A DNA stretch of 64,000 bases from CAZFLM01 sp964519955 (GTDB lineage Bacteria; Armatimonadota; Chthonomonadetes; Chthonomonadales; CAJBBX01), in the NCBI GenBank assembly GCA_964519955.1, contig CAZFLM010000016.1, positions 33,284-97,283 on the forward strand, written 5' to 3'. The stretch's first letter is position 1; every line of letters starts with the position of its first letter. Both the position numbers and the translations under genes were made by a program. Positions 22,910 to 29,894 of this stretch are shown in pieces. A model generated the notes under the pieces. The model worked only from the letters and a program-made list of their open reading frames with translations. It did not search any database and was not told the origin of the DNA.

Positions 22910-24545
22910 CACCGTTCCGTTGTCCCCCCGGGATCTGCGGTAGAGCCACGTCCCGGTTGGCCGGCACTGGCATCACTGCGGGCGACGTGCTGCTGAGCAC
23001 GGCCCTGCACAACCGCTCGTGCGCAACCGGGTTGCGGCGCTGCAACTCGAACAAGATGCCGGCGACCAACTCGATGCAGTGGCGGAGCAGCTCGCACTGC
23101 GGCCAGTAGGGCATCGTGTGGTTCCCAGTTCCGAGTACCGACTGGAAGTAGCATCCTCCCCCGCAAAGGTACCGTGCCCAGCAGTCGCGGCACACAGGGT
23201 TCTCGTCAACACATGTGCCCCTTAGGAACTCAGCATGCGCTTCCCGATCGAGGCCTGAGCGAACATCACCGAGACGATGCCGGTCAGACTGGATGAAGCT
23301 GTCACATGGATAGATGCCTCCATCGAAAGCGATACCGAATATGCTCCGCGCAGCCGTGCAACGGTACTGAGCCCGGCCGCCGCGCACCATCTCGATGACG
23401 AGCCTCCCGAAGTAGTCATGGGCGATGAGCGCGGCGTATATACGATCATCGCCGGTATCGAGGCAGTCCAGCATCCACTCGGCGTACTCGGTGTAGCCCC
23501 GTTTGAACGACGCGACCGTATCGGCGCTGAGGGACCAATCCATTGCGGGATCGTCGCGCACGGGCGTCACAACCACGTGTGGGAACCCTAGCTCGATCAG
23601 GTGCTGATACACGCGCTTTGGATCCGGGTTCCTGGCGGTAAGTACAGCCCCGACGGCCATGGCCCGCAATCCTGTGCACTGGCTGCTCCTGATGCGCGGC
23701 AGCCATCGTACGATGCTCTCGTAGCTTCCCTCGCCCGAGGCCAGCAGGCGCATGGAATCGTGGATGTCCTTAGGTCCATCCAGCGACAACGACATGAGCA
23801 CGCCGTTCGCCTCGCAATGCTGCAGGAACTCCTCCGTGAGGGCGGAGCCGTTGGTGTTGAGGTTCAGCGTCAGCGGCGTACCGGTCTCCTGCGAGACGCT
23901 GGCGCAGTAGGCCGCTAGGTCCTCGTAGCGGTCTAGGGCAAGTAGGGGCTCACCACCAAGAGTGAAGTTCACATAGACGCGGCCGCCTCTCGCCACACGG
24001 CGTGTCCCGAACCGGATGGCACGAGCCGCAGTCGCGAGGGGCATCAGCCGCGGCGCTTCGTGAGGGTTGGAGCGAGCGCGTGCGTGACGGGAATTGCAGT
24101 AGCGACAAGCCATATTGCATGTGAGAGTCCCGTGCGTCCATAGCTGGATCTCGCGGGGAGCAGGCAGCGACATTGGCGGCGCAGGGGCCTTTGCGTGCGC
24201 TTCGGCAAAGGCAACGAGGTCCGCGCAGACCGAGAGTGCCTCCATCAGGTTGAGTAGTGTGGTCGTCGACGACAGGTCGTAGATGATCCTGGCTGCCTCG
24301 GGTTGGCCGGCACCAGCCAGACGGAGAAGCTCGACCACCAGTTCGCTCGTGCAGAACCGGGCCCCCGACTGTGGCTCCAGACCCAACCAGCACTGCGGCG
24401 TTCCGGTACCGCGCGCCAGCGGGTGCCGGAACATGTGCGGAGCGCTCGCTAACCGCGGAACGGCACCGGTACGGTACCAGGTCCAAAGGGCGGCCTCACA
24501 CGAGCCAGATAGGGTCTCGCGCAACCTGCAAGCGATGGGGCCCAT
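22902..24545 (-). CDS. radical SAM/SPASM peptide-modifying enzyme (second)
   Basis: 547 residues from ATG 24545, one base after the stop of the other radical SAM gene. The 4Fe-4S motif is CNMACRYC (Cys143, 147, 150); the SAM-binding glycine stretch is FTLGGEPLL. The SPASM region holds GIYPCDSF and a cluster CVDENPVCRDCWARYLCGGG followed by C and later C-x5-C, the arrangement seen in thioether-forming and sulfatase-type maturases that bind extra 4Fe-4S clusters. About 125 residues before the barrel could include a precursor-recognition domain. It differs clearly from its neighbour, so the two enzymes probably install different modifications. Substrate inferred: the Cys-rich protein at 26603-27133. 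Confidence 0.9.
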   Translation of the reverse strand: MGPIACRLRETLSGSCEAALWTWYRTGAVPRLASAPHMFRHPLARGTGTPQCWLGLEPQSGARFCTSELVVELLRLAGAGQPEAARIIYDLSSTTTLLNLMEALSVCADLVAFAEAHAKAPAPPMSLPAPREIQLWTHGTLTCNMACRYCNSRHARARSNPHEAPRLMPLATAARAIRFGTRRVARGGRVYVNFTLGGEPLLALDRYEDLAAYCASVSQETGTPLTLNLNTNGSALTEEFLQHCEANGVLMSLSLDGPKDIHDSMRLLASGEGSYESIVRWLPRIRSSQCTGLRAMAVGAVLTARNPDPKRVYQHLIELGFPHVVVTPVRDDPAMDWSLSADTVASFKRGYTEYAEWMLDCLDTGDDRIYAALIAHDYFGRLVIEMVRGGRAQYRCTAARSIFGIAFDGGIYPCDSFIQSDRHRLGDVRSGLDREAHAEFLRGTCVDENPVCRDCWARYLCGGGCYFQSVLGTGNHTMPYWPQCELLRHCIELVAGILFELQRRNPVAHERLCRAVLSSTSPAVMPVPANRDVALPQIPGGQRNGDA

Positions 24546-24546
24546 G

Positions 24547-25821
24547 TTACCGCGGCCCTCCAGTGCCGCTATCCGAACCTGGCCTCGGTTGCGTGCGGCC
24601 TGAGCCCTCACCGCCCGCACGCTCTTGGCAGGCGTCGCAACTGGCCTGCTCAGCAGTAGCATCGGCCAGTTCACGCCGCAGCCGCGCCATCACGCAGTCA
24701 AGAGGAGAAGGAGTGTAGATGTCGCCGCTCATATGCAACGCGATGGCTGGGCACGGGCCGCAGCAGGCATCACGCAGGTCGCATGAGAAGCACTTGGCAC
24801 GCCGCTCTGGTGCCGGGTCGGTCAGGTCGACTCGCGCCGCATGGTTGGTGATGCCCTCATACACGTTCCCCAGCCGAAACCGGTCCCCCATGTTCGGGAA
24901 CGGGCTAACGAACCGTGAGCACGGATACAGATCACCCGAGCATGAGACCGCAACGGTGGAGCGGCCGGCCCAGCAGCCCCACAGTCCCACGTACTTGTCA
25001 CGACCGTCCTCGCTAGGGGAGTCCACGAGGCTGATTCGGATTGGCGAACCAGTCGCCCGCTCAGACGCACTGAACTGCACCAACTCCCACGTCTGCGCCT
25101 CCCACGAGGCCAGGTGCTCCGGCCCCCAGTGGTCGTCCTGGTTCGGCGCCACGATGAACTGGTTCACACCGCGCTGATGAAGCTCGCGAACGCCGCTGGA
25201 GAGCCTGTCCACGGTATCGGGGCTTACCGTCACACGGGCACCGATCCAGGGCTGAACCGATCGCAGCAACTCGAAGTTCGCGCCCATGGCGACGTCCCAC
25301 GAGCCCGCCCCATTAGCAGTCTTGCGGTGGCGGTCGTGGGCAGTTCGGTCCCCGTCCACGCTGAGGAGATAGTTGAACCCATGCGCCTGGGCGAAGCGCG
25401 CGATCTCCTCGGTCATCACGGTACCGTTGGTCGTCACCGAATAGCCGACGCGCTTGGCCGCCCTGTCGCCCTGCTCGTCGGCGTACTCGACCACACGCTG
25501 GATCAGCCCGAACTCAAGGAGCGGCTCCCCGCCGATGAAGGTGATCTCCAGATGGTCCCGGTCACGCGACTCTCGCATGAGGTAGTCCACGGCCGCGCGA
25601 CCTACTTCCCACGACATTCGCCTAGACGCGCGCTTGTTGGCCACGAAGCAGTAGTCGCATCGCAAGGTGCAGCGCTCTGTCAGGAACAACTCCATCCGCT
25701 CGATGGCCGGAAACTGGTTGGACACCAGCGTGCCCGCTATGCGACCGCACAGCCTGGCCGCCAGTTGTGGCCCCAACGTGCTCAATTGCATTTGTATGGT
25801 CCTAATGGTGTCGATTGTCAT
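24547..25821 (-). CDS. radical SAM/SPASM peptide-modifying enzyme (first)
   Basis: 424 residues from ATG 25821; a TTG at 25860 directly after the upstream stop (TGATTG) is an alternative that would add 13 residues. The radical SAM motif is ERCTLRCDYCFV (Cys51, 55, 58), with FIGGEPLLEF as the SAM-binding turn. The SPASM part contains CSGDLYPCSRF, a Gly-Asp turn, CFSCDLRDACCGPCPA and a late Cys. This is the anaerobic sulfatase-maturase/RiPP-maturase architecture. It is separated by one base from the second radical SAM gene. The tail (about residues 385-424) is Gly/Arg/Pro-rich and likely disordered. Confidence 0.9.
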   Translation of the reverse strand: MTIDTIRTIQMQLSTLGPQLAARLCGRIAGTLVSNQFPAIERMELFLTERCTLRCDYCFVANKRASRRMSWEVGRAAVDYLMRESRDRDHLEITFIGGEPLLEFGLIQRVVEYADEQGDRAAKRVGYSVTTNGTVMTEEIARFAQAHGFNYLLSVDGDRTAHDRHRKTANGAGSWDVAMGANFELLRSVQPWIGARVTVSPDTVDRLSSGVRELHQRGVNQFIVAPNQDDHWGPEHLASWEAQTWELVQFSASERATGSPIRISLVDSPSEDGRDKYVGLWGCWAGRSTVAVSCSGDLYPCSRFVSPFPNMGDRFRLGNVYEGITNHAARVDLTDPAPERRAKCFSCDLRDACCGPCPAIALHMSGDIYTPSPLDCVMARLRRELADATAEQASCDACQERAGGEGSGRTQPRPGSDSGTGGPR

Positions 25822-25860
25822 ACACTGGCCGCTTCGGGATTGGCCGATGATCGGGACCAA

Positions 25861-26520
25861 TCAGCGTCGGCCCGGGGGCTCCCATTTGGCATGGCCATCA
25901 ACGAACGCATAGTTCGCGCCGCCGAAGTGCGTCTCGCCGGTGGGACCCTCGGCGGCTGCCGCCTGTCCTTGGTCGCCGATCAGCGGCGCGCGAGTGGGTG
26001 GTACAATCACCTCGGGCGGCACGATCGCGGGCGCACCAGGATGCCAGATCACGAGTCCGTCTACCGACAGGTTCGTGGTCGCACTCCCGAAGCTGCGGAA
26101 GTACAGGTAGCTGCTGTACTTGTGGTTCTGACCCCAGTAGTCCACATCCTGCCCGGCGAACTGGTCGTCTGGGCAGTACCACACGCGAGCCCGATCTCCC
26201 GCGCGTACGTACGGTTGTAAGCACTCGTTAAGGGCGCGCGGGTCGCAGGGCCCGACGCGGTCAGGGGCGCACCCCCCGCCAGACGGACCGACGCTGGCGG
26301 GACTGGTGTTCTCGAATGGCGGAAAGTAGCCATCGCTGTCCTGAGCATACATCAGATCAGCCATACCGAGTTGTCGAACATTTGAGAGGCATGCCGTTTG
26401 GCGCCCCTTCGCGCGCGCGCGGGCCATCACAGGGACCAGGATGCCACCGATCACCAGCATGATGCCGACTGCCACAAGCAACTCGACGAGCGTGAAGGCG
26501 TACCCCACGCGCGGTTTCAT
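25861..26520 (-). CDS. pseudopilin-like protein with H-x9-DG motif (DUF1559-type)
   Basis: 219 residues from ATG 26520. A type IV prepilin signal, GYAFTLVELLVAVGIMLVIGG, with the cleavage residue before FTLVE, is followed by ARAKGRQTACLSNVRQLGMA and YAQDSDGYFPPFE. The C-terminus has HFGGANYAFVDGHAKW (His, nine residues, Asp-Gly). An in-frame extension to 26877 is Arg/Ser-rich and not plausible. Same family as the gene at 45262-46113, but less canonical. Sitting between the Cys-rich gene and the radical SAM genes, it may be part of an export or surface-display machinery for the modified product; that link is inference from gene order. Confidence 0.88.
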   Translation of the reverse strand: MKPRVGYAFTLVELLVAVGIMLVIGGILVPVMARARAKGRQTACLSNVRQLGMADLMYAQDSDGYFPPFENTSPASVGPSGGGCAPDRVGPCDPRALNECLQPYVRAGDRARVWYCPDDQFAGQDVDYWGQNHKYSSYLYFRSFGSATTNLSVDGLVIWHPGAPAIVPPEVIVPPTRAPLIGDQGQAAAAEGPTGETHFGGANYAFVDGHAKWEPPGRR

Positions 26521-26602
26521 GGGCGCTCTCCCGCTGCCGCTCCCGTCCCCTGATCTGCCAGCGAGGCACGACCGTCGGAGGCGGGAGGCAGAGACGTCTC
26601 GA

Positions 26603-27133
26603 CTACGGAACCGGGGTATAGGTCTGTGGGCAGCTGTATGGATTGTCCTGGCACGATACGTGCCCAACCTTGCATTTGTAGACACAATCACAGATGAAGC
26701 CATTGGGGGCACACGTGAACATGGATGTGCCGCCGTATGTGCCGCAACTGAACGTGTTCGGGCAATCGAAGGTGCGGTTAGTGCACCCAAACGCGTAACA
26801 TCCCTGTGTACCACACTGGTATGGCATGTCGGTACAGCTGTTGAGCGTTCCTGGAGCGCAGTTGTTGAGCGGCGCAACGCCGCTGATTCGCGCGCCCCCG
26901 CAAGCGGCTACTTGGGCTGCCGCACCAGCACCTAGTTCCCGCACTGCCCGGACCTCGTTCACGCGACCGAGCGCCTTGGCGGTCAGGGAGTCCAGCGTCA
27001 TCGCGCCCCCAAACAGAGCGATCATCGCGGCCTTGACCGCAGTTCCCTTGATCGCCTCGCGTCGCGTCATGCTCTGATCGGCCGGCTCCGGTTCACTTGC
27101 CGAGCCCTTGCTGTCAGCATGCTCGTTCGCCAT
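26603..27133 (-). CDS. Tat-exported Cys-rich protein, candidate radical-SAM substrate
   Basis: 176 residues. A hydrophilic 20-residue leader precedes a twin-arginine signal, SMTRREAIKGTAVKAAMIAL (Arg24-Arg25), with possible cleavage after AKA (residue 54). The mature part has 14 cysteines (78, 92, 100, 107, 112, 117, 124, 130, 141, 148, 150, 154, 161, 168). Eight of these are in an aromatic-x-Cys pattern: YQC, FGC, FDC, FSC, FTC, FIC, YKC, YSC. No known enzyme motif. Neighbouring radical SAM/SPASM genes make it the likely substrate; Tat export fits a product that is modified and folded in the cytoplasm. A merely disulfide-rich secreted protein, or something analogous to the Cys-rich amine-dehydrogenase small subunits, remains possible. 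RBS GGAGGA overlaps the upstream gene's stop. Confidence 0.82.
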   Translation of the reverse strand: MANEHADSKGSASEPEPADQSMTRREAIKGTAVKAAMIALFGGAMTLDSLTAKALGRVNEVRAVRELGAGAAAQVAACGGARISGVAPLNNCAPGTLNSCTDMPYQCGTQGCYAFGCTNRTFDCPNTFSCGTYGGTSMFTCAPNGFICDCVYKCKVGHVSCQDNPYSCPQTYTPVP

Positions 27134-27139
27134 CTCGAC

Positions 27140-27442
27140 CTATCCTCCTTCGCCCGGGCTGGTCCGTGGCCGCCGAGACCGGCGCTGCCGCTCGGGCCTG
27201 TCTGCTACCGTGACATCCGGCACAGCCTGCAGCTCCTGCAGCCGCGCGATCACCGCCTCAGCCAGCAGGTTGATCTTGTCCCGCTCGTCGATCTTGCGCA
27301 CGACGGCCTCGGCGATGCGTTCGACGATGAAGGCGTCCGCGTCGTCGGCCTCGCCGGCGCAACCCGGCGCGCGACATTCACCGGCACACGCAGCACGGTC
27401 ATCGGCCGTGCCCTGTTCACCTGCCTCAGTGTCCTGAACCAC
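27140..27442 (-). CDS. small acidic protein, first gene of the radical-SAM operon
   Basis: 100 residues from a GTG at 27442 with GGGGGAG just upstream. Residues 19-29 hold three cysteines (CAGECRAPGC). An amphipathic helical stretch follows (DAFIVERIAEAVVRKIDERD, then INLLAEAVIARLQELQAV) and a basic tail. It is too short and simple for an enzyme; it might be a second precursor, a chaperone or a binding partner for the maturases. Six bases separate it from the Cys-rich gene. Not recognised as a known family. Confidence 0.65.
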   Translation of the reverse strand: MVQDTEAGEQGTADDRAACAGECRAPGCAGEADDADAFIVERIAEAVVRKIDERDKINLLAEAVIARLQELQAVPDVTVADRPERQRRSRRPRTSPGEGG

Positions 27443-27526
27443 TTACTCCCCCTTCCTTAGCGCCGAACCGTACGGCCATCCGGCGACGCTGGCCCGCAAC
27501 GACCGATGCGGCTGCGAGTTGCACCA

Positions 27527-27569
27527 ATAGTAGCAGCCAGCCACTTCGGCTGCAATACCCCAAACGGGG
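27527..27569 (-). promoter_or_regulatory. promoter and operator candidate of the radical-SAM operon
   Basis: On the minus strand TTGCAG (27555-27550) and TACTAT (27532-27527) are 17 bases apart, upstream of the GTG at 27442. Immediately beyond the -35 box lies CCCC-AAAC-GGGG (27558-27569), a short inverted repeat that could be the site of the LuxR-type regulator encoded next door. It abuts the end of that regulator's gene. Confidence 0.5.
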
Positions 27570-27572
27570 ACA

Positions 27573-27962
27573 TCACATGCCACCAGCCGCCTCAACCAAC
27601 TGCAGTGAAACCCAGCCCTGCCGCAGCGCAACGAGTAGGGCAGCCGAACGAGACTGCACTCCCAGCACGGCCAGGACGCGCTTCCACTCCGTCTTCACCG
27701 TGTGCGGAGATCGGTGGAGCGCTGCAGCCAGCAGGGAGTCGGACGTGTCCCCGTGCAGCACCGCAGCCTGGAGCAACTCCAGCAGCGCCGGGGTCAAGGG
27801 GCACGGGCTCGCCACAGGTTGCGGCGCGCAGGTACCTGGGCCGGACCCAACGGTCAGTGGAGCGTCGGTGTCTGGTAGAAGGTGGGCAGGGGTTCGCTCC
27901 GCGACCCGGTCGGCCAGGAGGAGTTGCTGCGCGACGGCGTCCAGCGGCATGTCTGAACTCAT
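27573..27962 (-). CDS. LuxR/GerE-type HTH regulator
   Basis: 129 residues from ATG 27962. The C-terminal half is a LuxR-family DNA-binding domain: LTPALLELLQAAVLHGDTSD, LLAAALHRSPHTVKTEWKRV and LAVLGVQSRSAALLVALRQG. The N-terminal 60 residues show no receiver, PAS or autoinducer-binding domain, so the signal is unknown. It is co-oriented with and 130 bases upstream of the radical-SAM operon, whose promoter lies between, so it is likely the local regulator. A longer in-frame start at 28148 would run through low-complexity Pro/Arg-rich sequence. Confidence 0.75.
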   Translation of the reverse strand: MSSDMPLDAVAQQLLLADRVAERTPAHLLPDTDAPLTVGSGPGTCAPQPVASPCPLTPALLELLQAAVLHGDTSDSLLAAALHRSPHTVKTEWKRVLAVLGVQSRSAALLVALRQGWVSLQLVEAAGGM

Positions 27963-28083
27963 GGTCGGTCGCCTTCCGTCTGGGGAATGGGGTGCGGCGG
28001 CTCGGCTGTCTGGCAGCGCGAGGCGTGGCAGGTCCGGCTCCGCGTTGTGCGTACGAGTAGGCGCGAGCAGTACGGGAGCGGGC

Positions 28084-28401
28084 GCGCTCCGGGTCGTTCC
28101 AGTGCTCAAGCAGCCGCGCGGTGATACTCGTGACACCCGCATACCCACCGGCCCGCCACATGTCGATGCGGGGGCGCAGGCGGTCTACGAGTTCGTTCTC
28201 TACGATGCGGTCGGCGGTCCACTCCGTATCGAAGACGAGCTGGCCGCTCTTCTTCTCGGAGCGTGCGACGGGGATGAAGGTCTCGCTGCGTCGCCTCCCT
28301 TCGACCACGTCGGACGTGATGCCGTCCTGGTAGAAGCGGAAGTGACGCGCGGGCGCCTCGAATGGGGAGCCGAGGATGGGGTTCTCGATAGTCCGGGACA
28401 A
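28084..28401 (-). pseudogene. 5-prime fragment of a type III-like restriction endonuclease gene
   Basis: From a TTG at 28401 the frame gives ENPILGSPFEAPARHFRF, GITSDVVEGRRRS, LVFDTEWTADRIVENELVDR and GGYAGVTSITARLLEHWNDP. This is the conserved N-terminus of large DEAD/DEAH-type restriction endonucleases (BPTD_3080-like family), proteins of roughly 900-1000 residues. Similarity stops after about residue 106; the frame then continues only by chance through GC-rich sequence overlapping the LuxR gene. Helicase and nuclease domains and any partner methylase are absent. It therefore marks the upstream breakpoint of the inserted radical-SAM island. Confidence 0.75.
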
Positions 28402-28793
28402 CGGTGCACGCCTCCGCCCGTCACGTGGTTGCGGCGCTCTGCAGATCGTCTGGACTTCTGCGGGCTGCCGACCTCCCCCCCCGACGGCGGCGGCCCACTC
28501 AACATCATGCCAATGTTAGGCGCGTCGGACGGCGCCTCCTGCCCGATGTCCTACCGTTTCTGCGATTCCGTCAGTGCGCCTTCCGAACCCGACGACCAGC
28601 GGCGTTTCGCGGCTCACGGAACACATTCCATCATCGCCCGTCAGTCCCCTGCCGCGCGCCCGGCGGACCGGCCAGTGAAGCCTCATCTGACCATCAGCAC
28701 AGGAGCGTCAGTGCTTCATACGTGTGTGTGAAGTTCTGCTGATGCTCTGCTGGAGCACTAAAGAGGTCGGCCGGGGACGCCAACAACGGGCGC
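28402..28793. other. 392-bp stretch without a supported gene
   Basis: Open frames exist on both strands (for example plus 28404-28742) but show no start signals, composition or similarity that would support them. It lies upstream of the truncated restriction gene and so may have carried its promoter. It separates it from the divergent gene at 28794. Confidence 0.5.
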
Positions 28794-29450
28794 ATGGCAC
28801 GAGCATCCACAAGCATGGCGTTCGAGCGCATCGTCGGCCGCATGGGCGACCTGGTGGTGGTGCAGCTCAAGAACGGGCAGGCACTGCGCGGCAGGCCCAC
28901 CTACCGCCGCCGCTCCTCCCCGGCCCAGCAGGGCGCGTCCGGTCGGCTCACGCAGGCCACCGCGGCGTGGAATGGCCTCACCGCGGACCAGGCCCAGGCC
29001 TGGAACCGGTACGCGGCCACCGTCGAGCGGCACGGCTCCCTCAGCGGCGAGGCATACACCCCCACCGGCTTCTGCACCTTCACCGGCCTCGCCACCAAGG
29101 TCCTCCAGGCCAACCCCGAGGCCAGCATCCCCGTCGATCCGCCCACCTCGGCCTTCGAGGGCGACAGCGTGCTCGTGGCGGCGGAGGCGGCGGAGGGCGC
29201 GGTGCGCTTCGCAGCGTCCGGGGCGAACGCGGCGGGCGTCGTGACCGAGCTGATGCTGCAGAAGCTCGCGAACGTGCGCCGCAAGCCCACCACGCGCTAT
29301 GGCAGCGCCGCGTTCGTGGCCTACGCCCAGGGCGCCCTCGCCCACGACGTGCCCGTCGAGCCCGGCGTCTACGCCTGCGCCTACCGCTTCGTCCGCGCCG
29401 CCACCGGCCAGGCCACGCTCCCGCAGCCCGTCGGCGTCGTGGTGGTGTGA
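28794..29450 (+). CDS. hypothetical protein with a phage-like N-terminal domain
   Basis: 218 residues. The N-terminal half (GRMGDLVVVQLKNGQALRGR, then SGRLTQATAAWNGLTADQAQ and AWNRYA) follows a pattern common in small phage-associated or DUF6266-like proteins: GxxGxxVxxxxxGxxxxRxxP followed by LtxaQxxaW. The C-terminal half is a strand-rich domain ending GVYACAYRFVRAATGQATL, which is shared with the small protein at 19994-20161. Start choice between ATG 28794 and ATG 28815 is uncertain because neither has a good ribosome binding site. Function unknown. Confidence 0.65.
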   Translation: MARASTSMAFERIVGRMGDLVVVQLKNGQALRGRPTYRRRSSPAQQGASGRLTQATAAWNGLTADQAQAWNRYAATVERHGSLSGEAYTPTGFCTFTGLATKVLQANPEASIPVDPPTSAFEGDSVLVAAEAAEGAVRFAASGANAAGVVTELMLQKLANVRRKPTTRYGSAAFVAYAQGALAHDVPVEPGVYACAYRFVRAATGQATLPQPVGVVVV

Positions 29451-29494
29451 GGGGGGGAAGGCGGTCGAAGGTCGAACGGCATCGCCGCGCAGAC

Positions 29495-29690
29495 CGTACT
29501 CCCCTCTCCTTACCAAGGAGAGGGGCCGGGGGTGAGGTCGCCGTTGCCCGCCGCGCACGCCGTACTCCCCTCTCCTTACCAAGGAGAGGGGCCGGGGGTG
29601 AGGTCGCCGCGCCCGTCGCGGCGCACGCCGTGCTCCCCTCGCCTTACAAAGGAGAGGGGCCGAGGGTGACGTCGCCGTGCCCGTCCGCAG
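29495..29690. repeat. three tandem copies of a CCCCTCTCCTT hairpin repeat
   Basis: Units begin at 29495, 29561 and 29629 (66 and 68 bases apart). Copies 1 and 2 contain CCCCTCTCCTT, a three-base loop and AAGGAGAGGGG, an 11-bp perfect hairpin, followed by GCCGGGGGTGAGGTCGCC. The third copy has single-base changes (CGCCTT, GAGGGTGACGTCGCC). Single variant copy at 19902-19926. It follows the stop of the 28794 gene and may also work as its terminator. Not a CRISPR: spacers are absent and neighbouring sequence is part of the unit. Confidence 0.85.
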
Positions 29691-29894
29691 GACGATTGGA
29701 AGCAGAACGCCCGCGGGCCGCCAACCGCCCCCCCGACGGTGGCAACCCGCGGACGCCGCACTGGTTTTCATCGCACTACTGCGCATCTCCTGCGCAGTAT
29801 CCAACTTTCTCAACAAACACCTCAAATGTCGGCATCACCTGCCATTCGCAGGAACCCGCGCCCCTTCCTCCGAACTCCACCACGGAGGTGCCCC

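Noticed and set aside
26603..27133. Metallothionein or methylamine dehydrogenase light chain
   Set aside because: No CxC-rich metallothionein pattern (only one CxC), and no accompanying mau genes; the aromatic-x-Cys pattern and radical SAM neighbours fit a modified peptide better, though a loose analogy to Tat-exported Cys-rich amine-dehydrogenase subunits remains.
27577..28731. A 384-codon plus-strand open frame opposite the LuxR and restriction gene fragment
   Set aside because: Antisense to recognisable HTH and restriction-endonuclease sequences; Ser/Ala/Arg-rich with no start signal.
29495..29690. CRISPR array or coding repeat
   Set aside because: Only three units, whose intervening sequence is itself repeated; REP-like hairpin elements fit better.
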